The notes under the pieces: model-generated | What the model saw: the letters and a program-made list of their open reading frames with translations, nothing else | What the model was told of the DNA's origin: nothing | Database searches by the model: none | Position numbers and translations under genes: made by a program | Assembly (NCBI RefSeq): GCF_020883495.1 | Contig: NZ_CP086612.1 | Span: 62,001 to 126,000, forward strand | Source of the DNA: Shinella zoogloeoides | GTDB taxonomy: Bacteria; Pseudomonadota; Alphaproteobacteria; Rhizobiales; Rhizobiaceae | Direction of reading: 5' to 3' | Length of the DNA stretch: 64,000 nucleotides | Shown: piece after piece, positions 45,521-55,366 of the stretch | How the letters are laid out: each line of letters begins with the position of its first letter | How positions within the stretch are numbered: the first letter of the stretch is position 1

Positions 45521-46468
45521 ATGTTCAAAAAAGGTATGCGTGTACTCTTCGCAGCAACTGCCGTCGTGCCGCTGCTGTTCAGCTCCGCCTGGGCGGAGGG
45601 CCTGATCACCGTCATCGTCAACGATCCGTCGAACCCCTACTGGTTCACGGAAGGCGAAGTCGCCAAGAAGACGGCCGAAGGCCTCGGCTACACGGCCAAT
45701 GTCGGCGCCCACAAGGGTGACACGAACACCGAAAGCAACCTGATCGACACCGCCATCACCAACAAGTCGGTCGCCATCATCCTCGATCCGGCGAATGCCG
45801 ACGGTTCGGTCGGCGCGGTCAAGAAGGCCGTCGCGGCCGGCATCCCGGTCATCCTCGTCAATGCCGAGATCAACCAGGAAGGCCTTGCCAAGGCGCAGCT
45901 CGTCTCCAACAACGCCCAGGGCGCGGCCCTCGGTGCGCAGCAGTGGGTCGAGGCCGTCGGCGACAAGGGCAAGTATGTCGAGCTTTTCGGCGCGCCCTCG
46001 GACAACAACGCCGCGACGCGCTCGAACGGCTACGAGACCGTGCTGACGCAGTATCCGGACCTCGTGAAGGCCGGCAAGGAAGTGGCTGACTGGGACCGCA
46101 CCAAGGGCCATGCCAAGATGCAGTCGCTGCTTCAGGCGAACCCCGACATCATCGGCGTGATCAGCGGCAATGACGAAATGGCCCTCGGCGCCATCGCGGC
46201 CCTCAAGGAAGCCGGCAAGCTCGACCAGGTGAAGGTCGGCGGCTTCGACGGTTCGCCGGACGCCGTCGCCGCCATCAAGGCGGGCGAGCTGCAATACACC
46301 GTCCTCCAGCCGGTCGCCGTGTTCTCGGAAGCCGCCGTCAAGCAGGCCGACAACGTGATCAAGACCGGCTCGACCGGCGTCGACACGGAAAAGCAGCTCT
46401 TCGATTGCCTCCTGATCACCAAGGACAATGTCGACAAGTACACCGCTCCGTTCGTTCTGAGCGAGTGA
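45521..46468 (+). CDS. eryG: EryG: erythritol ABC transporter substrate-binding protein (RbsB type)
   Basis: 315 residues with a Sec signal peptide (cleavage near SAWA-EG, residue 26). Type I sugar-binding fold: VIVNDPSNPYWFTEGEVAKKTAEGLG, VILVNAEINQEGL, GVISGNDEMALGAIAALKEAG and VGGFDGSPDAVAAI. Erythritol specificity is inferred from the locus. Followed at 9 nt by a perfect hairpin. Confidence 0.92.
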   Translation: MFKKGMRVLFAATAVVPLLFSSAWAEGLITVIVNDPSNPYWFTEGEVAKKTAEGLGYTANVGAHKGDTNTESNLIDTAITNKSVAIILDPANADGSVGAVKKAVAAGIPVILVNAEINQEGLAKAQLVSNNAQGAALGAQQWVEAVGDKGKYVELFGAPSDNNAATRSNGYETVLTQYPDLVKAGKEVADWDRTKGHAKMQSLLQANPDIIGVISGNDEMALGAIAALKEAGKLDQVKVGGFDGSPDAVAAIKAGELQYTVLQPVAVFSEAAVKQADNVIKTGSTGVDTEKQLFDCLLITKDNVDKYTAPFVLSE

Positions 46469-46476
46469 TCGAGACC

Positions 46477-46500
46477 GGGAGCGCCCTGCGGGGCGCTCCC
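46477..46500 (+). terminator. Perfect hairpin after eryG
   Basis: GGGAGCGCCC and GGGCGCTCCC form a 10-bp perfect stem with a TGCG loop. No T-run follows (ATCCCGCCCC). It ends the transporter operon or protects its 3' end. Confidence 0.6.
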
Positions 46501-46580
46501 ATCCCGCCCCGGCCTGCCCGGACGCGCTTGGCATTTTCCTTGCCGACCGATACGAGAGACGAACGCTCTATCCTCGAAGA

Positions 46581-47435
46581 ATGGCAGGGTTTCCCGTGAA
46601 CAACAAAGTCGACGTCAAGGATCTGCTATCGGAGGAACTGCCGAGCGACAGCCGGCATGCGCGCCAGCTCGTGCGGCGGCAGATGATCGCCGAAACGGTC
46701 CTTGCCGAAGGCTCCATCCGCATCGAGGACCTGACCGAGCGTTTCGGCATCAGCCTCATGACGGCGCACCGGGATGTCGACGAACTGGTCAGCCGCGGTC
46801 TCTTCCGCAAGACGCGCGGTATCGTTTCGGCCGCGCCGACCAGCCTCATCGAATCCTCCGACGCCTATCGCGCCACGCGGCAGGGCAAGGAGAAGAAGGC
46901 GATCGCCAGGGCCGCGATGCAGTTCGTCGAGCCGGGACAGGCGATCTTCATGGACGACGCCACGACCGTACACGAGATGACGCGTTTCCTGCCGGCCAAG
47001 GTGCCGCTGACGGTCATCACCAATTCGCTCGTGCTGATCAACGAGCTGAAGGAGGTGAACGACCTCAACCTCATCTGTCTCGGCGGGCAGTTCTACCACT
47101 GGTGCAATGCCTTCATGGGGCACATCACCACCAACGAGATTCGTCGGCTGCGCGCCGATACCGTCTTCATGTCGCTGTCGGCCATCGTCGGCGAGGCGGT
47201 CTACCACCAATCGCCCGAGACGGTGGAGACCAAGCGGGCGATGTTCGAAAGCTCGGCCCGGCGCGTGCTGTTGGCCGACCACACCAAGTTCGAGCGCCGC
47301 GCGCTGCATCACTTCGCGACGCTGGAGGAATTCGACGCGGTGATCGTCGACGAGGATATCCCGATCTCCCACCTGTCGCGCATGCGCTCGAAGGGGATCA
47401 ACGTCATCGTGGCGGAGGCGGATCGCGCCGGCTGA
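46581..47435 (+). CDS. DeoR-family regulator of the adjacent kinase/dehydrogenase module
   Basis: 284 residues: helix-turn-helix (AEGSIRIEDLTERFGISLMTAHRDVDELVSRGLFRKTRG) and DeoR sensor domain (FMDDATTVHEMTRFLP, VITNSLVLINEL, CLGGQFYHWCNAFMGH, DHTKFERRALHHFATL). The ATG at 46581 has no good ribosome site; a GTG at 46596 with GGCAGGG upstream is an alternative start. It leads into the FGGY kinase gene in the same direction. The effector should be a sugar phosphate made by that kinase. Confidence 0.88.
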   Translation: MAGFPVNNKVDVKDLLSEELPSDSRHARQLVRRQMIAETVLAEGSIRIEDLTERFGISLMTAHRDVDELVSRGLFRKTRGIVSAAPTSLIESSDAYRATRQGKEKKAIARAAMQFVEPGQAIFMDDATTVHEMTRFLPAKVPLTVITNSLVLINELKEVNDLNLICLGGQFYHWCNAFMGHITTNEIRRLRADTVFMSLSAIVGEAVYHQSPETVETKRAMFESSARRVLLADHTKFERRALHHFATLEEFDAVIVDEDIPISHLSRMRSKGINVIVAEADRAG

Positions 47436-47499
47436 GGGTTCCGCCTGGCGGAATTCGGATGCGGGCGCGCGCCTCCTTCGCCTGAGAATGGAGACAGCG

Positions 47500-49023
47500 A
47501 TGCCCTGCATCATGGGTATAGACAGCGGCCTGACGGTGACCAAGGCCGTCATTTTCGATGCGGACGGGACGGTGCTATCCGTCGCCCGCCGCCGCGTCGC
47601 GCAATCGATCCCCGCGCCGCGGCACGTCGAGCGCGACATGGACGGCCTTTGGGCCGCCACGGCCGACGCCATCCGGGAGGCCGTCGCCGCCTGCGGCCTG
47701 CCTGCCGGGGATATCGTCGCCATCGCCGCGACGGCGCATGGCGACGGCATCTACCTGCTCGACGCCGACAGGCGGCCGCTCGGCAACGCCATCCTGTCGC
47801 TCGACACCCGCGCCGGGACGATCGCCGATGCATGGAACGAAGGCGATGTCGGCGCGCGCTCGCTGGCGCTGACGGGCCAGAAGCCGCATGCCTCCGCGCC
47901 CTCGGCCATCCTGCGCTGGATTCGTGACAACGACCCCGCGCGCTATGCCCGCATCGCCCATTTCATCGCCGCGAAGGACTGGCTGCGCTTCTGCCTCTGC
48001 GGCACCATCGGCACGGACCGCACGGAGGCGAGCACGTCCTTCACCGATGTCCGCACGCAGGACTATGCGAAGGAAGCCTTCGGCCTCTTCGGGCTGGACC
48101 GCCTTGCCGGAAGACAGCCGCCGATGGCCGGCTCCACGGAGATCGTCGGCGGCGTGACGGCCGAGACCGCGCGCCTGACCGGCCTTGTCGCCGGCACGCC
48201 CGTCATGGCCGGCCTGCACGACGTCACGGCGTCCGCGCTCGGCATGGGCGGCTATGGCGCGGGAACGGTCGCCGTCATCGCCGGCACCTATTCGATCAAC
48301 GAGACGGTCTCCTTCGCGCCGCAGGTCGACGGCCGCTGGTTCTGCCGGAACGGCATCCTGCCCGGCGAGTGGAACAACATGTCCATCTCGCCGGCCTCCA
48401 CCGCCAATTACGACTGGTTCATCGAGCAGTTCTGCGGCGGCGAGGCGCGGCAGGCGGAAGCGGCGGGCGACAGCATCCACGCGCTCCTCGGCAGGGAATT
48501 CGAGGCCGCGCGCGAGCGCCCCTCCGGCGTCTTCTTCCATCCCTATCTTTTCGGCTCGCCCTTCGGCGGGGCCTCCAGCGCCGGCTTCTACGGCCTCAAT
48601 GCATGGCATGACCGGGGCGACCTGCTGCGCGGCGTGCTCGAGGGCATCGCGTTCAACCACCGCGTCCATGTCGATGCGCTGCGCGATGGCTTTGCGCCGA
48701 CCGCCGCGCGCCTGACGGGCGGCATCTCGCGCAATCCGGCCATGGCCAGCCTCTTTGCCGATATCCTCGGCCTGCCCGTCACCGCGACGCGCACCGACGA
48801 GGCGGCCGCCTGGGGCGCGGCGCTTTGCGCGGGGGCCGGCGCGGGGCTTTTCGCCTCCCCGACGGACGATCCGCGAAACCTCGCCGCCATCGAAACCACC
48901 TACCGGCCGGATTCCGGCCGGCAACGCGCCTATGACGAGAAATATCGGGTCTTCCTCGATCTCGCCGAGGCCATGAAGCCGCTCTGGCCGGTGCTCGGCC
49001 GTCTCGGCGGCGCGAAGACATGA
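47500..49023 (+). CDS. FGGY-family carbohydrate kinase, L-xylulokinase-like
   Basis: 507 residues. MGIDSGLTVTKAVIFDADG (phosphate motif), ATAHGDGIYLLDADRRPLG, HDVTASALGMGGYGAG, GTYSINETVSF and RLTGGISRNPAMASLFADILG with TDEAAAWGAALCAGAGAG. The ATG at 47500 is preferred over 47488 because GGAGA lies just ahead of it. The gene forms a unit with the GlpD-like and DhaKL genes (gaps 13 and 79 nt). By analogy with EryA-EryB it may phosphorylate a polyol such as a tetritol or pentitol that the next enzyme oxidises; the substrate is not known. Confidence 0.85.
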   Translation: MPCIMGIDSGLTVTKAVIFDADGTVLSVARRRVAQSIPAPRHVERDMDGLWAATADAIREAVAACGLPAGDIVAIAATAHGDGIYLLDADRRPLGNAILSLDTRAGTIADAWNEGDVGARSLALTGQKPHASAPSAILRWIRDNDPARYARIAHFIAAKDWLRFCLCGTIGTDRTEASTSFTDVRTQDYAKEAFGLFGLDRLAGRQPPMAGSTEIVGGVTAETARLTGLVAGTPVMAGLHDVTASALGMGGYGAGTVAVIAGTYSINETVSFAPQVDGRWFCRNGILPGEWNNMSISPASTANYDWFIEQFCGGEARQAEAAGDSIHALLGREFEAARERPSGVFFHPYLFGSPFGGASSAGFYGLNAWHDRGDLLRGVLEGIAFNHRVHVDALRDGFAPTAARLTGGISRNPAMASLFADILGLPVTATRTDEAAAWGAALCAGAGAGLFASPTDDPRNLAAIETTYRPDSGRQRAYDEKYRVFLDLAEAMKPLWPVLGRLGGAKT

Positions 49024-49036
49024 CAGGAATGCCATC

Positions 49037-50710
49037 ATGATGGGAAGGACAGCCGCCGACGTCGAGACCTTCGACGTCATCATCCTCGGGGCGGGCATCA
49101 ACGGGGCGGGGCTGTTTCGCGACCTCTGCCTCCAGGGCCTGAAGTGCCTGATCGTCGACAAGGCCGATTTCGGCTCCGGCACCAGCGCCGCGCCCTCGCG
49201 CCTCATCCATGGCGGCATCAAGTATCTGGAGACCGGCGAGCTCGGCCTCGTCGCGCAGTCGACGCTGGAGCGGAACCTCCTGCTGCGCAACGCCCCCCAT
49301 TGCGTCGAGCCGCTGGCGACCTTCATTCCCGCCTTCTCGCTGGCGAAGGGCGCCTGGGCGGCGTTCCGCACGCTGCTCGGCTCCACGACCGCCCCGCGCA
49401 GCCGCGGCGCGCTGCTCATCAAGATCGGGCTGGCGCTCTACGATCTCTATGGCGCGCGCCATCGGGTGATGCCGCGGCATCGCTTCATGCTTCGCCGCCG
49501 GGCGCTGGCGGAGATGCCGGAGATCACCCCGCGCATCGTCGCCGGCGGTATCTACTACGATGCCCGGATCAGCCGGCCGGAGCGGCTGGTCTGGGAACTC
49601 GTGCGCGACGGCCTCGATGCCTGCCCGCAGGCCCGCGCCATGAACTGCACGACCCTCGTGGACCGGGAGGAGGGCGTGCTGCGCCTGCGGGCGGCGGATG
49701 GCGGCGAGCGGCGGGTGCGCGCAGCCACGGTGGTCAATGGCGCAGGCCCCTGGATCGACCATGTCAACGCGGCGCTCGGCGTTGCCGGCAAGCTGATCGG
49801 CGGCACGAAGGGCTCGCATATCCTGCTGCGCCATCCGGACCTCGTCAAAAGCCTCAAGGGCCGCATGATCTATTTCGAGGCGGACGACGGGCGCATCTGC
49901 CTCGTCTACGACTATCTCGGCCTGGCGCTGGTCGGCTCGACGGACACCAAGGCCGACGATCCCGATACGGTGCGCTGCGAGGAGGACGAGATCGACTATT
50001 TCCTCGCCAGCCTCCGCTCGCTGTTGCCGGCTTTGCCGTTCGGGCGCGAGCAGATCGTCTATGCCTATAGCGGTATCCGCCCGCTGCCGGCTTCCGACGC
50101 CAGCAATCCCGGCCTGATCAGCCGCGATCACTCGGCGCCCGTGGCGGAACCTGCGGCGGGGCGGCCGTTCGCCGTCATCTCGCTCGTCGGCGGCAAGTGG
50201 ACCACCTTCCGCGGCTTTTCCGAGGAGGTGGCGGATACGATCCTTGCGCGCCTCGGCCGCGACCGGACGGCCAGCACGCAGATGCTGCCCATCGGCGGCG
50301 GGCGCGGCTTTCCCACGGACGAGGCCGCCCGGCGGGCGTGGATTTCGCGGCGGGCGTCGGAAAGCGGCCTGCCCGCCGCGCGCATCGCGGCGCTGCTTGC
50401 GCGCTACGGCACGACCGCCGACGCCATCCTCGCCCATATCCACTCCGGGGGCGACGCGCCGCTTTCCCATGTCGAGGACTATGGCCGGGCGGAGATCGAC
50501 TGGATCGCCCGCAGCGAAATGGTCGTGCATCTGGCCGATATCGTCATGCGGCGCACGACGCTCGCCATCGAGGGAAAGTTGACGGAGGAAGGGCTGGAGG
50601 AGATCGCCGCCGTCGCCGCGGAGGCGCTCGGCTGGGACGAGGCGCGCCGCGCGCAGGAGGTCGCGGCGGTCGCCGGGCGGTTGACGGCTGTCAATCGCGT
50701 TCACCTTTGA
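49037..50710 (+). CDS. GlpD-family FAD-dependent polyol-phosphate dehydrogenase
   Basis: 557 residues of the FAD-dependent glycerol-3-phosphate dehydrogenase family: FAD site ILGAGINGAGLFRDLCLQGLK, FGSGTSAAPSRLIHGGIKYLE, VVNGAGPWIDHVN and SLVGGKWTTFRGFSEEVAD, plus a longer C-terminal helical domain than EryB. SRLIHGGIKYLE differs from the canonical SSRLIHGGLRYLE, so it is not the housekeeping GlpD. It follows the FGGY kinase by 13 nt, mirroring the eryA-eryB pairing. Confidence 0.85.
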   Translation: MMGRTAADVETFDVIILGAGINGAGLFRDLCLQGLKCLIVDKADFGSGTSAAPSRLIHGGIKYLETGELGLVAQSTLERNLLLRNAPHCVEPLATFIPAFSLAKGAWAAFRTLLGSTTAPRSRGALLIKIGLALYDLYGARHRVMPRHRFMLRRRALAEMPEITPRIVAGGIYYDARISRPERLVWELVRDGLDACPQARAMNCTTLVDREEGVLRLRAADGGERRVRAATVVNGAGPWIDHVNAALGVAGKLIGGTKGSHILLRHPDLVKSLKGRMIYFEADDGRICLVYDYLGLALVGSTDTKADDPDTVRCEEDEIDYFLASLRSLLPALPFGREQIVYAYSGIRPLPASDASNPGLISRDHSAPVAEPAAGRPFAVISLVGGKWTTFRGFSEEVADTILARLGRDRTASTQMLPIGGGRGFPTDEAARRAWISRRASESGLPAARIAALLARYGTTADAILAHIHSGGDAPLSHVEDYGRAEIDWIARSEMVVHLADIVMRRTTLAIEGKLTEEGLEEIAAVAAEALGWDEARRAQEVAAVAGRLTAVNRVHL

Positions 50711-50789
50711 GCCGCGTGGCGTCTTTGCCCTTTTCTCGGTCCGCCGCCTGTTGCATCCTTTCGGCTCGATTGCCCGCAGGAGGAATGCC

Positions 50790-52490
50790 ATGACCAAGAT
50801 CGTCGATGACCCGGAAACCTTCGCCTCGTCGGCGCTTGCGGGCTTTGCCAGCGTCTACCGGCGATATGTCCGGCTGGTTCGGGGCGGCGTCGTGCGCGCG
50901 ACGGCGGTGCCGGCGGGCAAGGTGTCGGTGATCGTCGGCGGCGGCTCGGGCCACTATCCGGCCTTCGCCGGCTATGTCGGGCCGGGCATGGCGGATGCGG
51001 CCGTGGCCGGCGAGATCTTCGCCTCACCCTCTACCGCCGCCGTCGCGCGGGTCTGCCGCAATGCCGAGCAGGGCGGCGGCATCGTGCTCGGCTTCGGCAA
51101 CTATGCCGGCGACGTCCTCAATTTCGGCGTCGCGGCGGAGCGCCTGCGGGCGGAGGGCATCGACGTGCGCATCGTCACGGTGACGGACGACGTGGCGAGC
51201 GCGCCGGCCGATAGCCGTCTGCAGCGCCGGGGCATCGCGGGCGATTTCGTCGTCTTCAAGGTGGCGGGCGCGGCGGCGGAAGCGGGGCTGGGCATCGACG
51301 AGGTCGAGCGCGTCACGCGCCTTGCCAACGACCGCACCTTCTCCTTTGGCGTCGCCTTCGGCGGTTGCACGCTGCCGGGTGCGGCCGAACCCCTCTTCAC
51401 CGTGCCGAAGGGCACGATGGCGCTCGGCCTCGGCATTCACGGTGAGCCGGGCATCCGCGACACGGACATCGTGCCGGCCGGGGAGCTGGCGAAGCTGCTG
51501 GCGGATGCGGTTCTTGCCGAGCGCCCGGCCGGCGCGCGCCGCGCCGCCGTGCTGCTCAACGGCCTCGGCGCGACCAAATACGAGGAGCTGTTCGTGCTCT
51601 GGGGCGCGGTCGAGGAACGGCTCCAGGCATCCGGCGTCGATCTCGTCGCGCCGGAGGTCGGCGAATATGTCACGAGCCTCGACATGCAGGGATGCTCGCT
51701 GACGGTGATGTGGCTCGACGAGGAGCTGGAGCGCTACTGGCTCGCGCCCTGCGATACGCCCGTCTTCCGTCGCGGCGAGACGATCCGCACGGAGCCGGCC
51801 GCCGTTCGCGCGGGGGGCGGGGACGAAGCGCCGGCCTTCGGCCTCGCCACGCCGGCCTCGCAGGCGGGCGCCCGCTGCCTTGCCGGCATTCTCGACGCGA
51901 TGGTCGCGGCGCTCGGCGAGGCGGAGGCCGAGCTTGGCCGCATCGACGCCTTTGCCGGCGACGGCGACCACGGGCAGGGCATGCGGCGCGGGGCGGGCGC
52001 GGCCCGCGAGGCGATCCACCAGGCCGTTGCCGGCGGGGCCGGCGCGAGAAGCGCGCTCGCCGCGGCGGGCGACGCCTGGGCCGACCGCGCGGGCGGAACG
52101 TCCGGCGCGATCTGGGGCCTGCTGCTGCGCTCCTGGAGCTCCGCGCTGTCCGACGACAGGGCGCTGGACGACGGCGACATCGTGCGCGGCGCGCATCTGG
52201 CGCTTGCCGATGTCATGCGTCTCGGCGGCGCAAAGCCGGGCGACAAGACGCTGGTCGACGCCTTCGTGCCCTTCGTCGCCGCGCTGGAGACCGCCCGGGC
52301 CGACGGCCTGCCCCTGAAGGAGGCCTGGCGCAAGGCGAGCGCGGTCTGCGAGGAAGCCGCCCGGGCGACCGCGCCGCTCGCCCCGCGTCTCGGCCGCGCG
52401 CGCCCGCTCGCCGAGCGCAGCATCGGTCATCCCGATGCCGGGGCGGTCTCGCTGGCGCTCGTCGCGGCGACGGTCGCGGCCTGCCTCTGA
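50790..52490 (+). CDS. DhaK-DhaL fusion kinase (dihydroxyacetone/erythrulose kinase family)
   Basis: 566 residues with an N-terminal DhaK domain (1 to about 325) and a C-terminal DhaL domain (about 360-566). GGGSGHYPAFAGYVG replaces the GGGSGHEPAHAGYVG of dihydroxyacetone kinases. The substrate-binding His is H217 in GLGIHGEPG. DhaL shows FAGDGDHGQGMRRG (Mg-ATP Asp residues) and AGGTSGAIWG. GCAGGAGG precedes ATG 50790. Relatives of this type phosphorylate D- or L-erythrulose (DerK/LerK), which would feed the tetrulose-phosphate isomerases at 34232-35484; dihydroxyacetone is the other candidate. Confidence 0.85.
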   Translation: MTKIVDDPETFASSALAGFASVYRRYVRLVRGGVVRATAVPAGKVSVIVGGGSGHYPAFAGYVGPGMADAAVAGEIFASPSTAAVARVCRNAEQGGGIVLGFGNYAGDVLNFGVAAERLRAEGIDVRIVTVTDDVASAPADSRLQRRGIAGDFVVFKVAGAAAEAGLGIDEVERVTRLANDRTFSFGVAFGGCTLPGAAEPLFTVPKGTMALGLGIHGEPGIRDTDIVPAGELAKLLADAVLAERPAGARRAAVLLNGLGATKYEELFVLWGAVEERLQASGVDLVAPEVGEYVTSLDMQGCSLTVMWLDEELERYWLAPCDTPVFRRGETIRTEPAAVRAGGGDEAPAFGLATPASQAGARCLAGILDAMVAALGEAEAELGRIDAFAGDGDHGQGMRRGAGAAREAIHQAVAGGAGARSALAAAGDAWADRAGGTSGAIWGLLLRSWSSALSDDRALDDGDIVRGAHLALADVMRLGGAKPGDKTLVDAFVPFVAALETARADGLPLKEAWRKASAVCEEAARATAPLAPRLGRARPLAERSIGHPDAGAVSLALVAATVAACL

Positions 52491-52532
52491 CGCGTTTCCA
52501 AACGCAAAACCTCACAGTTTCGATGTGACAAT

Positions 52533-52558
52533 GAGCCGGCGTCGCGTGACGTCGGCTC
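52533..52558 (+). terminator. Hairpin after the DhaKL gene
   Basis: GAGCCGGCGTC and GACGTCGGCTC pair over 11 bp with one mismatch and a GCGT loop, 43 nt after the stop. No T-run. It lies in the 303-bp gap 52491-52793, whose remaining part is the apnO promoter region. Confidence 0.45.
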
Positions 52559-52686
52559 GCTCGCTTCTGCGTGTTTCGCGCACAATATTCCGTTTTTCCA
52601 ATGGGATAAGCCAATCGCGCCGCTTTCGGTGCGGTTGGCGCCTCCTGTCGAATTGCTGTGATATAACATATTCTGAGAGATAGTTA

Positions 52687-52715
52687 TTGACTTGTTATAC
52701 CAGTTGGGAAATATA
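52687..52715 (+). promoter_or_regulatory. apnO promoter with candidate GntR operator
   Basis: TTGACT (52687-52692), 17-bp spacer, AATATA (52710-52715). The spacer carries TTATACCAGTT (52695-52705), identical to the motif upstream of the oiaX gene at 61684-61694. Upstream, ATATAACAT at 52661-52669 repeats nine bases of the palindrome at 36278. Confidence 0.55.
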
Positions 52716-52793
52716 GATCCAGCCCGGGCGACCGGCGGAGGAAATTTCCGGCTGGACGGGATCGTCTCGGCCGCGCATTCAGGGAGGTCTTCG

Positions 52794-53621
52794 ATGACAT
52801 CGATCGCGCTGTTCGGTGCCGGCGGCAAAATGGGCTATCGGCTGGCCAAGAATCTCAAGGGCTCGCGTTTCGATGTCCGGCATGTCGAGGTGAGCGAGGC
52901 GGGCAGGGCGCGCCTTTCCGGCGATCTCGGCCTTTCCTGCGTCTCCCCCGAGGAGGGCCTCGACGGCGCCGATGTCGTCATCCTGGCCGTGCCGGACACG
53001 GCGATCGGCAAGGTGGCGGCCGGCATTGCCGACCGCCTGAAGCCGGGCACGATGGTCGTGGCGCTCGATGCCGCCGCGCCTTTCGCCGGCCATCTGCCGC
53101 AGCGCGCCGACCTTACCTATTTCGTCACGCATCCCTGCCATCCGCCGATCTTCAACGACGAGACGGACCCGGCCGCCAAGCGCGACTTCTTCGGCGGCAT
53201 CGCCGCCAAGCAGCACATCGTTTCCGCGCTGATGCAGGGGCCGGAGGAGGCCTATGGCCTCGGCGAGGAGATCGCCAGGGTCATCTGGGCGCCGGTCATG
53301 CGCTCGCATCGCGTCACGGTCGAGCAGATGGCGCTGCTGGAGCCGGGCCTTTCCGAAACGGTCTGCGCCTCGCTGCTCGTCGTCATGCGCGAGGCGATGG
53401 ACGAATGCGTTCGCCGCGGCGTCGCCAAGGAGGCCGCGCGCGACTTCCTGCTCGGCCATATGAACGTGCTCGGCGCGGTCATCTTCGAGGAGACGCCCGG
53501 CGTCTTCTCCGACGCCTGCAACAAGGCCATCGAGTTCGGCAAGCCCGTGCTGATGAAGGACGACTGGAAGCGCGTGTTCGAGCCGGCGGAAATCGCCGCC
53601 AGCATCCAGCGCATCACCTGA
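52794..53621 (+). CDS. apnO: D-apionate oxidoisomerase (ApnO-like)
   Basis: 275 residues with an N-terminal Rossmann domain (IALFGAGGKMGYRLAKNL) and a C-terminal helical domain of the phosphogluconate-dehydrogenase-like type (VIWAPVMRSHRVTVEQMALLEPGLSETVC, then DFLLGHMNVLGAVIFEE). ApnO, described in the D-apiose catabolic pathways, moves a hydroxymethyl group and oxidises D-apionate to 3-oxo-isoapionate. The name rests on the surrounding apsD, apnL, RuBisCO-like and DUF1537 kinase genes. ATG 52794 has AGGGAGG upstream. First gene of the apiose operon. Confidence 0.82.
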   Translation: MTSIALFGAGGKMGYRLAKNLKGSRFDVRHVEVSEAGRARLSGDLGLSCVSPEEGLDGADVVILAVPDTAIGKVAAGIADRLKPGTMVVALDAAAPFAGHLPQRADLTYFVTHPCHPPIFNDETDPAAKRDFFGGIAAKQHIVSALMQGPEEAYGLGEEIARVIWAPVMRSHRVTVEQMALLEPGLSETVCASLLVVMREAMDECVRRGVAKEAARDFLLGHMNVLGAVIFEETPGVFSDACNKAIEFGKPVLMKDDWKRVFEPAEIAASIQRIT

Positions 53622-54662
<1,041 letters not shown>

Positions 54663-54675
54663 TCTTCGAGGAAGC

Positions 54676-54704
54676 GGGCGCGGGATGATCGTCATCCCGC
54701 GCCC
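54676..54704 (+). terminator. Perfect 13-bp hairpin after the binding-protein gene
   Basis: GGGCGCGGGATGA and TCATCCCGCGCCC with a TCG loop, 14 nt after the stop, no T-run. The transporter genes continue downstream in the same direction, so this should be a stability or attenuation element. Confidence 0.6.
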
Positions 54705-54729
54705 CGCCATTTGCCGGAGTACCCCATCC

Positions 54730-55365
54730 ATGCGCTTCAAGGCCGCCGCCGCCATCGTATTCACCTGCGCCCTCGCGCTTGCGGGCTGCAAGTTCGTGAA
54801 GACCGCCGACAAGGAGAAGGAGGATCAGGCCGGGGCCTTCGATCCCGACGCGCTGGTCGCCGGAATGTGGGACGGCAAGGTCCTGCCCTATCTCGAAAAG
54901 CGCGCCGCGCCCCTGACGGAGGTTCTGGCGGCGACGGCCGCCGATCCCGACGAGGCCGGCCGCAAGCATGGCTACAAGGCCAGGCAGGGCAACGCGCCCT
55001 GGACCTTCATCGCCAAGGTCGGCGGAACGATCGTCGCGGAAGAGACCAAGTCGCGCGCCGGCTATGTCGATGTCGACGTGGATGGCGACGCCAAGGCGGA
55101 TGCGCGCGTGTGGATCGGCCCGGCCATCCGCGGCACGGCGCTGCGCGACAGCCTGGATTTCGTGGACTTCAACGCCTTCCGCAACCAGATCGAATGGGCG
55201 CAGTTCGGCAAGGCGTTCAACACCCACGTGAACCGGACCGTCCTGGAGAAGCTGCCGCGCGAAAACCTCACCGGCAGGACGATCGAGGCGCTTGGCGCCT
55301 ATCCGCTGCCGGCCAAGGGGCAGTTGCCGCAGCTTGCCCCCGCCACCGTCACCATCGGAGGCTGA
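54730..55365 (+). CDS. DUF2291 lipoprotein of the apiose transporter operon
   Basis: 211 residues with a lipoprotein signal: hydrophobic stretch and lipobox LALAGC, lipidation at C20. The body (FDPDALVAGMWDGKVLPYLEKRAAPLTEVL, DSLDFVDFNAFRNQIEWAQFGKAFNTHVN) is DUF2291 and matches the erythritol-locus protein at 42161 in layout. It is probably a periplasmic accessory of the transporter. It ends 1 nt before the ATPase gene. Confidence 0.87.
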   Translation: MRFKAAAAIVFTCALALAGCKFVKTADKEKEDQAGAFDPDALVAGMWDGKVLPYLEKRAAPLTEVLAATAADPDEAGRKHGYKARQGNAPWTFIAKVGGTIVAEETKSRAGYVDVDVDGDAKADARVWIGPAIRGTALRDSLDFVDFNAFRNQIEWAQFGKAFNTHVNRTVLEKLPRENLTGRTIEALGAYPLPAKGQLPQLAPATVTIGG

Positions 55366-55366
55366 C

